A DNA stretch of 64,000 nucleotides from an uncultured Pelagibacteraceae bacterium (GTDB lineage: Bacteria; Pseudomonadota; Alphaproteobacteria; Pelagibacterales; Pelagibacteraceae), in contig CACDAL010000001.1 of NCBI GenBank assembly GCA_902550805.1, positions 62,001 to 126,000 of the forward strand, read 5' to 3'. The position numbers and the translations under genes were made by a program. Each line of letters starts with the position of its first letter. The stretch's first letter is position 1. Below the pieces are notes generated by a model. It ran no database searches, was not told the origin of the DNA, and saw only the letters and a list, made by a program, of their open reading frames with translations. This document shows, one piece after another, positions 35,542 through 42,619 of this stretch.

Positions 35542-36234
35542 ATGACTAAAATTTTTTGTGATATTGCTGATATACATCTTGTTAAAAAATTCAATAAATT
35601 GAATTTAGTTAAGGGTTTTACAACAAACCCAAGTCTTATGAGAAAGGCTGGAGCTAAAGATTACACTTCTTATTCTATAAAAATTCTTAAAATCACAAGC
35701 AAACCGGTATCTTTTGAGGTTTTTGCTGATAATGAAAAAGAAATGATTTCTCAAGCATTAAAAATATGCAAATGGGGAAAAAATGTTTATGTAAAAGTTC
35801 CAATCACTAACTCAAAAGGAAAATTTATGGGTAAAGTTATTCAAATTTTGAATGAAAAAAATATAAAACTCAATATTACTTCCGTTTATAGCGCTACACA
35901 AACCAAGAAAATTCTTAAAAAAATAAACAAGAAAACAAAAGTTATCATCTCAATATTTGCTGGAAGAATGGGAGATGTTGGTAAAGACCCAATTCCTGAA
36001 TTAAAAAAAAGTATAAATTTATCTAAAAGTTATAACAATGTAGATATTCTTTGGGCTAGCACAAGAGAACCTTATAATTTTGTTCAAGCTAAAAAGATAA
36101 ACTGTGATATAATAACTGCTCCTCCAGCAATAATTAATAAAATAATAAAATTTGGAAAATCATTTGATCAACTTACCAAAGATACAGTAAAAGGTTTTCT
36201 AATAGATTCAATAAAATCAAAATTTCGAATTTAG
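35542..36234 (+). CDS. tal: Small transaldolase (TalC/fructose-6-phosphate-aldolase-like)
   Basis: A 230-residue class I aldolase of the short transaldolase group. The N-terminus (IFCDIADIHLVKKF, KGFTTNPSLMRKAGA) contains the conserved Asp and TTNPSL. The Schiff-base lysine is Lys85 in VYVKVPIT, and LNITSVYSATQ and ISIFAGRMGDVGKDP follow. It would interconvert sedoheptulose-7-phosphate/glyceraldehyde-3-phosphate and fructose-6-phosphate/erythrose-4-phosphate, linking with the transketolase at 42620-44578. It lies one base after pntB, so probably in the same transcript. Confidence 0.87.
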   Translation: MTKIFCDIADIHLVKKFNKLNLVKGFTTNPSLMRKAGAKDYTSYSIKILKITSKPVSFEVFADNEKEMISQALKICKWGKNVYVKVPITNSKGKFMGKVIQILNEKNIKLNITSVYSATQTKKILKKINKKTKVIISIFAGRMGDVGKDPIPELKKSINLSKSYNNVDILWASTREPYNFVQAKKINCDIITAPPAIINKIIKFGKSFDQLTKDTVKGFLIDSIKSKFRI

Positions 36235-36326
36235 TTTTTAAGATAAATCCTTATCCTATGAGGATATTCGCATTACTCTTTAGTGATTTAAGAATTAACT
36301 TTACTCCAATTCCTAATAATTATTTT

Positions 36327-36403
36327 TGGTTGCGGGGGACGGATTTGAACCGCCGACCTCAAGGTTATGAGCCTTGCGAGCTACCAGGCTGCTCCACCCC
36401 GCG
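36327..36403 (-). tRNA. tRNA-fMet (initiator, anticodon CAU), CCA encoded
   Basis: On the minus strand the gene begins CGCGGGGTGG and ends CCCCGCAACCA. Base 1 is C and base 72 is A, the unpaired C1:A72 hallmark of bacterial initiators. The anticodon loop is CTCATAA on a stem CAAGG/CCTTG. The T arm GGCGG-TTCAAAT-CCGTC closes normally (one G-U). The usual three G-C pairs of the initiator anticodon stem (29-31/39-41) are here A29-U41, G30-C40, G31-C39. The 92-bp gap to tal contains only a small inverted repeat (TATCCT/AGGATA at 36252-36266) without a clear U tract. Confidence 0.95.
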
Positions 36404-36407
36404 ATAA

Positions 36408-36602
36408 TTAAATCCTATTTTTGAGTTTGTTAAGTTTCTTTACTCTTTTTATATTTTCTTGAAGAATTCTCTTCTTCTTTTCTGATGGTTTTTCATAAGT
36501 ATTTTTTAATTTTATTATTTTAAAAAAACCATCACGCTGTAGCTTTCTTTTTAAAACTCTTAGCGCCTGTTCAATATTATTGTCTTTAACTTCTATTTTA
36601 AT
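36408..36602 (-). CDS. rpsU: Ribosomal protein bS21, probable AUU start codon
   Basis: The reading frame encodes a bS21: KDNNIEQALRVLKRKLQRDG, then YEKPSEKKKRILQEN and a basic tail. There is no ATG or GTG in frame upstream. The only upstream near-start is TTG at 36614, but it overlaps the GGAGG Shine-Dalgarno (36608-36612) and has no site of its own. An ATT at 36602 sits 5 nt after GGAGG and lines up exactly with the initiator Met of alphaproteobacterial S21 (MQVLVRDNN versus IKIEVKDNN). I therefore place the start there, giving 64 residues; using TTG gives 68. Confidence 0.85.
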   Translation of the reverse strand: MKIEVKDNNIEQALRVLKRKLQRDGFFKIIKLKNTYEKPSEKKKRILQENIKRVKKLNKLKNRI

Positions 36603-36612
36603 AACAACCTCC
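36602..36612 (-). promoter_or_regulatory. Strong Shine-Dalgarno preceding the ATT start of rpsU
   Basis: GGAGG (36608-36612 on the minus strand) followed by TTGTT and ATT. The spacing of 5 nt to ATT is optimal. No ATG, GTG or productive TTG lies in the right window: the TTG inside the spacer is in another frame and hits a stop within five codons. The site decides the start of rpsU. Confidence 0.7.
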
Positions 36613-36669
36613 AAAAAGTGCGATTAGATATCACTTTAAAAAATGTTTGTCTATTATAATCCATTAAAA

Positions 36670-37239
36670 TCATTTAGATAATTGAGCTTTTTCTTTTTCT
36701 TTTTTTTCTCTATTTATTCTTCGTTCTGCTTTTTGAACTGCATCTAAGAGATCCTTTTGTGTAAATAAACCCATTGCAACTGGATCTTTTGCATTTAAAT
36801 TATTAAAATTCCAATAACTTTTATTTCTGATTGCCGTAACAGAGTTTTTAGTTATTCCAACTAATTTTGCAATTTGTGAATCTTTTAAAATTGAATGTTG
36901 TTTTATAAGCCATAATGCAGAGTCCGGTTTATCTTGACGTTTTGATAAAGGTATATATTTTTTTACTTTTTTTTCAGAGCTTTCGATTTCAACTTCGCTT
37001 GTTATGAGGCTTAAAGGTCTATTGTTGTCTTCTGAAGAAAGTTTAATTTCTTCTCTGCTCAATTGACCAGATATAATTGGATTGTAACCCACTATTCCTT
37101 TCGCAACTTCTCCATCTGCAATACCCTGCACTTCAACTTCATGTAATTTACAAAATTCTGCAATTTGCTTAAAAGTTAAAGTAGTATTTTCAACAAGCCA
37201 AACAGCAGTTGCCATTGGCATTAATGGAGCGTTGGACAT
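36670..37239 (-). CDS. DUF1013-family protein, TrcR-like cell-cycle transcriptional regulator
   Basis: A 189-residue protein restricted, as far as I know, to Alphaproteobacteria. The family start PLMPMATAVWLVENTTLTFK, EVQGIADGEVAKGIVGYNPI and GQLSREEI are very characteristic. A second helix-turn-helix-like region (DSQIAKLVGITKNSVTAIRN) follows, with basic RRINREKKEKEKAQ at the C-terminus. Homologues are annotated as the cell-cycle transcriptional regulator TrcR. It overlaps the rpmE stop by one base, so it is cotranscribed with ribosomal-protein genes. Confidence 0.85.
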   Translation of the reverse strand: MSNAPLMPMATAVWLVENTTLTFKQIAEFCKLHEVEVQGIADGEVAKGIVGYNPIISGQLSREEIKLSSEDNNRPLSLITSEVEIESSEKKVKKYIPLSKRQDKPDSALWLIKQHSILKDSQIAKLVGITKNSVTAIRNKSYWNFNNLNAKDPVAMGLFTQKDLLDAVQKAERRINREKKEKEKAQLSK

Positions 37240-37469
37240 TAATCTTTCTTTTCTGATCTAAAGTTTTGGAATTTTTTATTAAATTTACTTATTCGACCTT
37301 TATCCAAAATTCTTTGCTTACCGCCAGTCCAAGCAGAATGAGATTTTGGATCTATCTCAAGTTTTAAAACATCTCCCTCAGATCCCCAAGTTGATTTTGT
37401 TTCAAATTGTGTGCCATCGGTCATTTCAACTTTAATTGTATGATAATTGGGGTGTAAATTTTTTTTCAT
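37239..37469 (-). CDS. rpmE: Ribosomal protein bL31
   Basis: A 76-residue protein with the family start [19 protein letters not shown], the [17 protein letters not shown] segment and [18 protein letters not shown]. It has no cysteines, so it is the zinc-free (C-minus) form usual in alphaproteobacteria. It lies 35 bp after the inositol-monophosphatase-like gene start and overlaps the trcR-like gene by one base. Confidence 0.95.
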   Translation of the reverse strand: MKKNLHPNYHTIKVEMTDGTQFETKSTWGSEGDVLKLEIDPKSHSAWTGGKQRILDKGRISKFNKKFQNFRSEKKD

Positions 37470-37504
37470 ATGCGGGTTTATAACAAAAGTCTTCGTAAAA
37501 ACAA

Positions 37505-38245
37505 TTAAAAGTTCTTGAGTTTTTCAAGCATTTTTGGGTAAATATTACTACTAGCTGCTCTTATATCTATATTATTTATTTCAAAATTATTTAAATCATT
37601 AACTTTACCGCCAGCTTCTTTTATAATTATTGCTCCTGCCGCTATATCCCAGATATTTATTTTATTTTGAAAAAAACCATCTAATCTTCCAGCACCAACA
37701 TATGCTAGATCTAAAGCTGCACAGCCAGTGTATCTTAAATTTAAATCCGAGTATTTTGCTCCTAAATGATTAGTTGTAAACAGACATTCTTCTAAATCAT
37801 TTTTTTTGGAAACTCTAATTCGTTGATTATTAAAAAAGGACCCATAATTTTTTTCTGCATAAAATATTTCGTTTTTTATTGGATCAAAAACCACTCCCGA
37901 TCTAATTTCATCATTAAATTTTAAAGCAATAGAAATTGCAAAGTGAGGAATTCCATGTAAAAAATTTGTTGTTCCATCAATTGGGTCAATTATCCAAAAA
38001 GTATTTTTATCTGAATTTTTTATAATTCCAGTTTCTTCAGTTATAAACGAATAGTTTTTTTTACTTTTTGTTAATTCTTCAATTAATATTTTCTCTACGC
38101 GTTTATCTGTTTTTGTTACAAAATCTTTAGGACCTTTTTTTGATACTTGTAAGTTTTCTAATTCACCAAAATCTCTAATAATAACTTTTGAAGCTTTTTC
38201 ACAAGCTTTAATCATAATATTTAGATTTGGAGATATTGAATTCAT
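37505..38245 (-). CDS. suhB: Inositol monophosphatase family protein (SuhB-like)
   Basis: A 246-residue metal-dependent phosphatase. Metal ligands are visible in ITEETG, in [15 protein letters not shown] (the Asp-Pro-Ile-Asp-Gly-Thr signature near residue 85) and in [15 protein letters not shown] near residue 199. SuhB homologues hydrolyse myo-inositol-1-phosphate and in E. coli also act in rRNA transcription; which role applies here cannot be read. It lies 12 bp downstream of efp on the same strand, with rpmE next. Confidence 0.87.
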   Translation of the reverse strand: MNSISPNLNIMIKACEKASKVIIRDFGELENLQVSKKGPKDFVTKTDKRVEKILIEELTKSKKNYSFITEETGIIKNSDKNTFWIIDPIDGTTNFLHGIPHFAISIALKFNDEIRSGVVFDPIKNEIFYAEKNYGSFFNNQRIRVSKKNDLEECLFTTNHLGAKYSDLNLRYTGCAALDLAYVGAGRLDGFFQNKINIWDIAAGAIIIKEAGGKVNDLNNFEINNIDIRAASSNIYPKMLEKLKNF

Positions 38246-38257
38246 TAAAATTAAAAT

Positions 38258-38818
38258 TTAAATTTTCTTAATATACTCAATAGTTCTGGTATCAACAATA
38301 ATTTCATCTCCATTTTCAATAAAAGGAGGAACTTGAATGTTTATCCCATTATCTAAAATTGCTGGCTTGTAAGAAGAGGATACCGTTTGTCCTTTGATTG
38401 CAGCATCTGTCGATTCGATTTTACAAGTTACTTGATTCGGCAAATCAACACTTAAAGGTTTATTTTCATAAAAGCTAATATTTACTTCCAGATTTTCAGT
38501 CAACATTTTCCCTTTTTCTCCGACAATTTTTTTTGTAATATTTATTTGGTCAAATGTTTGGGGGTTTATAAAATAGTAATCAGTTTCATCTTCGTATGAA
38601 TAACTAAATTTTGACTCTTCTAATGAAGCTTTTTCAACAGATTCACTAGATCTAAATCTCTCATTTAGTTTTGTATTTTTCATTAAACTTTTCATTTCAA
38701 CTTGCGCAAAAGCTCCTCCTTTTCCAGGTTTTACATGTTGAGTTTTTAATACTTGCCAAAGATCATCTTTATATTCTAATAGCATTCCAACTCTTATATC
38801 GCTTGCGCTTATTTTCAT
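38258..38818 (-). CDS. efp: Elongation factor P
   Basis: A 186-residue translation factor that relieves ribosome stalling at polyproline. The N-terminal KOW-like domain contains the KPGKGGAF loop, whose Lys33 matches the modified Lys34 of E. coli EF-P. The second and third OB domains follow, with YYFINPQTFDQINI and the C-terminal GDEIIVDTRTIEYIKK. Length is normal. Its ATG overlaps the thiE-like stop by 4 bp. No epmA/epmB is in the window. Confidence 0.95.
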   Translation of the reverse strand: MKISASDIRVGMLLEYKDDLWQVLKTQHVKPGKGGAFAQVEMKSLMKNTKLNERFRSSESVEKASLEESKFSYSYEDETDYYFINPQTFDQINITKKIVGEKGKMLTENLEVNISFYENKPLSVDLPNQVTCKIESTDAAIKGQTVSSSYKPAILDNGINIQVPPFIENGDEIIVDTRTIEYIKKI

Positions 38819-39429
38819 TTTAATATTTTAATAGCTTCAATAGGTTTATATTTTTTGTTGTTCCAAATGTATCCTGAGATAGCCAAAAAGTTAGCTTTAT
38901 TCAATAAAAGTTTTTTATAATTGTCTAAATTTATCCCTCCAATGGCAACTATTGGTATGTTTGTGATTTTTTTAACCAAATGGAGAATTTTAATATTTGA
39001 TTTATATTTAGTTTTTTTAGTTTTAGATTTATAAAAAGAGCCAAAAGCTATATAATCAGCTTTATTACAAATAGCTACTTTGGCCAATTTTATAGAATTG
39101 TGGCAAGTAATACCTAATATTTTATTTTTTAAAATTTTTCTTGCATTTTTAATATTGAAGTCTTTTTGTCCTATATGACAACCGTCAGCTTTTATTTTAT
39201 TTGCTAGATAAGGGTCGTCATTAATTATGAATTTTACTTTATATTTTTTTGTTAATTTTTTTATTTTTTTTGCAATTATTATTATTTTTCGTTTTTTCTC
39301 TTTTTTAAGCCTAAGTTGGAAAAAAAATATTTTTTTAGTTTTAAAAATATTTTCCAGGTCATCATAAAAATCTGAAGATAAAATTTTTTTTGGAGAGATT
39401 AAATAAATAAACTTTTTATATTTTCTCAA
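38815..39429 (-). CDS. thiE: Thiamine-phosphate synthase (ThiE-like)
   Basis: TIM-barrel enzyme joining HMP-pyrophosphate and thiazole phosphate. Motifs: IFFFQLRLK, FIINDDPYLANKIKADGCHI, GQKDF, GITCHNSIKLAKVA, DYIAFGSFYKSKTKKTK and IPIVAIGGI, in the right order for ThiE. The open frame extends to an ATG at 39513, but that would overlap the aldolase gene by 98 bp and add a non-homologous leader. A TTG at 39429 gives 204 residues, the normal ThiE size, and a 14-bp overlap. I prefer TTG. A thiD gene lies at 58482-59294. Confidence 0.8.
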   Translation of the reverse strand: MRKYKKFIYLISPKKILSSDFYDDLENIFKTKKIFFFQLRLKKEKKRKIIIIAKKIKKLTKKYKVKFIINDDPYLANKIKADGCHIGQKDFNIKNARKILKNKILGITCHNSIKLAKVAICNKADYIAFGSFYKSKTKKTKYKSNIKILHLVKKITNIPIVAIGGINLDNYKKLLLNKANFLAISGYIWNNKKYKPIEAIKILK

Positions 39430-40423
39430 GTTCCTTTTTCCATTCTCCTTTAGCGGCAAGAGTAGACATGCGGGCCCTATGATTAAATACTTTTTGAGTT
39501 CCTTCAGTATCATCTTGGTTTTTTGACCAGTATTTTAAAGCGCTTTGCTGAAGAGCTCTTCCATAAGAATAAGTCATTTTAAAATTAGAACTATTTTTTA
39601 AGTTAATCATATTTAAGTTTTCTGTTGCTTCAATTTCAGACTGTCCTCCTGATAAAAAAGCAATTCCTGGAATTTCACTTGGAACGTTTTTAATCAAACA
39701 TTCCAAAGTTAATTTTGCAATTGTTTCAGAATTAATTTTTTCTTCAGAATTTGTTCCAGGAAGTATCATATTAGGTTTTAAAATTACTCCTTTAAGATCA
39801 ACTTTTTGATCAATCAGCTCATCGAAACATTTTCTAATTACTTCAGATGTTTTGTCTAAGCAAGTTTTTGAATTATGATGTCCATCCATAAGAACTTCAG
39901 GTTCAATAATAGGAACCATGCTGGACTCTTGAACTAATGATGCATACCTAGCTAATGCGTGGGCATTAGTAGAAATTGCTACTTTGCTAGGGTAAGATTT
40001 TGAAATTGTATAAACACCCCTCCATTTTGTAAATCTTGCTCCTAGTTTATAATACTCTTTTAATCTTTCTCTTAAACCATCTAATCCTTCAGTTATTTTT
40101 TCTTCTTTTGAGCTCGATAGAGTTTTTGCACCAATATCAACTTTTATTCCTGGTATTGCTCCAGACTCCGAAACAATTTCAGAAATTGATTTTGATCCAA
40201 TAGATTGTTTAATTGTTTCGTCGAATAATATTACTCCACCTATACATGATTTCATATTGCTGGATGTGAAAAGAGTATTTCTAAATTTTAATCTACTTTC
40301 AGGAGTTGATTTTGCATTAACTGCTTCTAGTCTTTTAGTCATAGTGCCATTGCTTTCATCGGCGGCAAGTATTCCTTTTCCGGAAGAAATTATTTTTAGC
40401 GCTATTGAATTTAATTCAGACAT
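39416..40423 (-). CDS. fba: Fructose-bisphosphate aldolase class I
   Basis: A 335-residue class I aldolase: GKGILAADESNGTMTKRLE near the N-terminus, FDETIKQSIG, FTKWRGVYTI with the first active-site lysine, PIIEPEVLMDGHHNSKTC, and VILKPNMILPG with the Schiff-base lysine, then LSGGQSEIEAT. Interconverts fructose-1,6-bisphosphate and the trioses, in SAR11 probably mainly in the gluconeogenic direction. One of four clustered central-carbon genes (tkt-gap-pgk-fba). Its start abuts the pgk stop. Confidence 0.94.
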   Translation of the reverse strand: MSELNSIALKIISSGKGILAADESNGTMTKRLEAVNAKSTPESRLKFRNTLFTSSNMKSCIGGVILFDETIKQSIGSKSISEIVSESGAIPGIKVDIGAKTLSSSKEEKITEGLDGLRERLKEYYKLGARFTKWRGVYTISKSYPSKVAISTNAHALARYASLVQESSMVPIIEPEVLMDGHHNSKTCLDKTSEVIRKCFDELIDQKVDLKGVILKPNMILPGTNSEEKINSETIAKLTLECLIKNVPSEIPGIAFLSGGQSEIEATENLNMINLKNSSNFKMTYSYGRALQQSALKYWSKNQDDTEGTQKVFNHRARMSTLAAKGEWKKELEKI

Positions 40424-41605
40424 TTAATCTAGAGCACTTATACCAGGTAAATTTTTTCCTTCAAGATATTCAAGAAAAGCTCCACCAGCGGTTGAAACAA
40501 ATGTAAAAGAATTTAATTTATTAAATTTATTTATTGCCGCAACAGTTTCCCCACCTCCAGCAACAGAAAATATTTTATTATTTTTTGTTCTTTGAGAAAT
40601 TATTTCTAAAATTTGTTTAGTGCCATTTTGAAAATTAGGATTTTCAAAGTATCCAGCCGGTCCATTCCATAATACAGTATTAGAACTATCAATTACTTTT
40701 TTAATAGAAGAAATAGTATTTGTTCCAATATCTAATATCATATCATCTTCATCTATTTCTTTCAGGTTCTTATTTTCTCCATTACTTTCCATATTTTTTG
40801 AAACGACAACATCCTCGGGACATATAAGTTTACAATTATATTTATTAGAATTTTCTAAAATTTCTTTTATTAGAGACCCGCAATCTTTTTCGCATACAGA
40901 TTTTCCTATATTTGAACCGGTATGATGCAGCATTGTATTGGCCATACCTCCTACTATAATTATATTGTTAAATTTTTTTATTAAATTATTTATAATTTTA
41001 ATTTTTGTTGAAATTTTTGATCCTCCTATAATTAGAGTAATCGGTTTTTTTATTTTAGATGTTATTTTTTTTAGAGCATTAATTTCTTCGGTAATTTGCA
41101 GACCAAAATAAGAAGGAATATGTTTTGTAATACCTTCTACAGAAGCGTGAGATCTATGAGAAACTGAAAAAGCATCGTTAACGTATATATCTCCCAATTC
41201 TGATATTTTTTTTGAAAATTCTGCGTCGTTTAGTTCTTCTCCTTCGTTAAAGCGAATATTTTCCAACATCATTATCGAACCGTTTTCAATTTTATTTACT
41301 TCTAAAAGAGTATCTTCGTTAATTGTATTTTTGTTAAATAAGATTTCTTTATTTAATAATGAAGATAATTTTTTAGAAATTGGTTCTAAAGTCATTCCTT
41401 TTACGATCTTACCTTTTGGCCTGCCAATGTGAGATAAAATTATTATCTTTGCCTCTTTTTCTATTAATAGTTTTATTGTTGGTATTATTTTTTCAATTCT
41501 GGAAGTTTCAGTTATAGCTCCATTTTTTATTGGAACATTCAAATCAACCCTAAGTAAAACTTTTTTACCCTTAAGGGTTAAATTTTGATTTGAAATATTG
41601 TTCAT
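40424..41605 (-). CDS. pgk: Phosphoglycerate kinase
   Basis: Converts 1,3-bisphosphoglycerate plus ADP to 3-phosphoglycerate plus ATP. Motifs: KGKKVLLRVDLNVPIKNGAI, IILSHIGRPKG, LENIRFNEGEE, VNDAFSVSHRSHASVEGI, GGSKISTKI and AGGGETVAAINKF near the end. The frame is open further up to 41716, but that would add 37 residues inside gap. The Met at about 41605 (MNNISNQNLTLKG) gives the normal family start and an overlap of zero to a few bases with gap. Typical length of about 393. Confidence 0.93.
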   Translation of the reverse strand: MNNISNQNLTLKGKKVLLRVDLNVPIKNGAITETSRIEKIIPTIKLLIEKEAKIIILSHIGRPKGKIVKGMTLEPISKKLSSLLNKEILFNKNTINEDTLLEVNKIENGSIMMLENIRFNEGEELNDAEFSKKISELGDIYVNDAFSVSHRSHASVEGITKHIPSYFGLQITEEINALKKITSKIKKPITLIIGGSKISTKIKIINNLIKKFNNIIIVGGMANTMLHHTGSNIGKSVCEKDCGSLIKEILENSNKYNCKLICPEDVVVSKNMESNGENKNLKEIDEDDMILDIGTNTISSIKKVIDSSNTVLWNGPAGYFENPNFQNGTKQILEIISQRTKNNKIFSVAGGGETVAAINKFNKLNSFTFVSTAGGAFLEYLEGKNLPGISALD

Positions 41606-41612
41606 AAAAAAA

Positions 41613-42617
41613 TTAGATTTTATGAAGATACTCAACAATATCACACATTCTATTTGAAAAACCCCACTCATTATCATACCAAGCTGAAATTTTTCCCATA
41701 TTTTTTCCAACAACATTGGTTAAAGAGGAGTCAACAATTGCTGATGCGGGATTATGATTAAAGTCAACCGATACAAGTTTTTCAAAAGTTATTTCTAATA
41801 TTTTTTTTAATTGTTTTTTAGAAGCTTTAGTAAATGCTTCATTAATCTGTTCTTTAGTTATTTTTTTTTTTGTGCAAAATACCAATTCTATAAGCGAAAC
41901 ATTTGGAGTGGGAACTCTCATTGCTACGCCTTCTAGCTTGCCCTTTAAAGATGGAATAATATCCCCAATTGATTTTGAAGCACCTGTAGATGTTGGAACG
42001 ATAGATTGACTTGCAGATCTCGCTCTTCTAGGGTCTTTATGAGAATTATCCAATATTCTTTGGTCAGTCGTAAAAGAATGAATAGTTGTCATAAATCCTT
42101 TTTCAATATTAAAATTTTCATTTAAAACATTTGCAACTGGAGCCAAGCAATTTGTTGTGCAAGAAGCGGCAGAAATTATTTTATCATTTTTGGTAAGTCT
42201 TTTTTCATTTACTCCAAATACAATTGTTTTATCAGCATTTTTACATGGAGCAGAAACTATTACTTTCTTTGCGCCATTTTTTATGTGTGTTAATAATTTT
42301 TCTTTTGAATTGAATTTTCCAGTACATTCAAAAACATAATCAACTCCGAGCTTTTTCCAATTTATTTCTTCAATATTTGTTTTTTGAGAAAATGAAATTT
42401 TATTTTTATTAATAATTAAATGACTTTTATTAAAAGATAGATTTGCATTAAATTTTCCATGGATTGAATCGTGCTTTAGTAACGTACAACACATTTCCAA
42501 ATTCGTTCTATTATTGATGTGTTTAATTATTATATTTTTATTTTTATTTTCAACAATAGCTCTTACTACCATTCTTCCAATTCTACCCATTCCGTTGATT
42601 CCAATTTTTATTTTCAT
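41613..42617 (-). CDS. gap: Glyceraldehyde-3-phosphate dehydrogenase, type I
   Basis: A 334-residue NAD(P)-dependent GAPDH. The Rossmann motif is INGMGRIGRMVVRAI at residues 7-21. The catalytic cysteine lies in SAASCTTNCLAPVANV near residue 150, followed by the MTTIHSFTTDQRILD histidine, RRARSASQSIVPTSTGAS and the C-terminal WYDNEWGFSNRM. The segment after the second strand (INNRTNLEMCCTLLKHDS) has HINN where NAD-specific enzymes have IND, so cofactor preference is uncertain. It sits between tkt and pgk. Confidence 0.94.
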   Translation of the reverse strand: MKIKIGINGMGRIGRMVVRAIVENKNKNIIIKHINNRTNLEMCCTLLKHDSIHGKFNANLSFNKSHLIINKNKISFSQKTNIEEINWKKLGVDYVFECTGKFNSKEKLLTHIKNGAKKVIVSAPCKNADKTIVFGVNEKRLTKNDKIISAASCTTNCLAPVANVLNENFNIEKGFMTTIHSFTTDQRILDNSHKDPRRARSASQSIVPTSTGASKSIGDIIPSLKGKLEGVAMRVPTPNVSLIELVFCTKKKITKEQINEAFTKASKKQLKKILEITFEKLVSVDFNHNPASAIVDSSLTNVVGKNMGKISAWYDNEWGFSNRMCDIVEYLHKI

Positions 42618-42619
42618 AC

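Noticed and set aside
36252-36266. Hairpin TATCCT-ATG-AGGATA as a terminator after tal
   Set aside because: No U tract on either strand and a short AT-rich stem.
41606-41716. 37-codon N-terminal extension of pgk
   Set aside because: Lies inside gap and has no similarity to PGK; the Met near 41605 gives the normal start.
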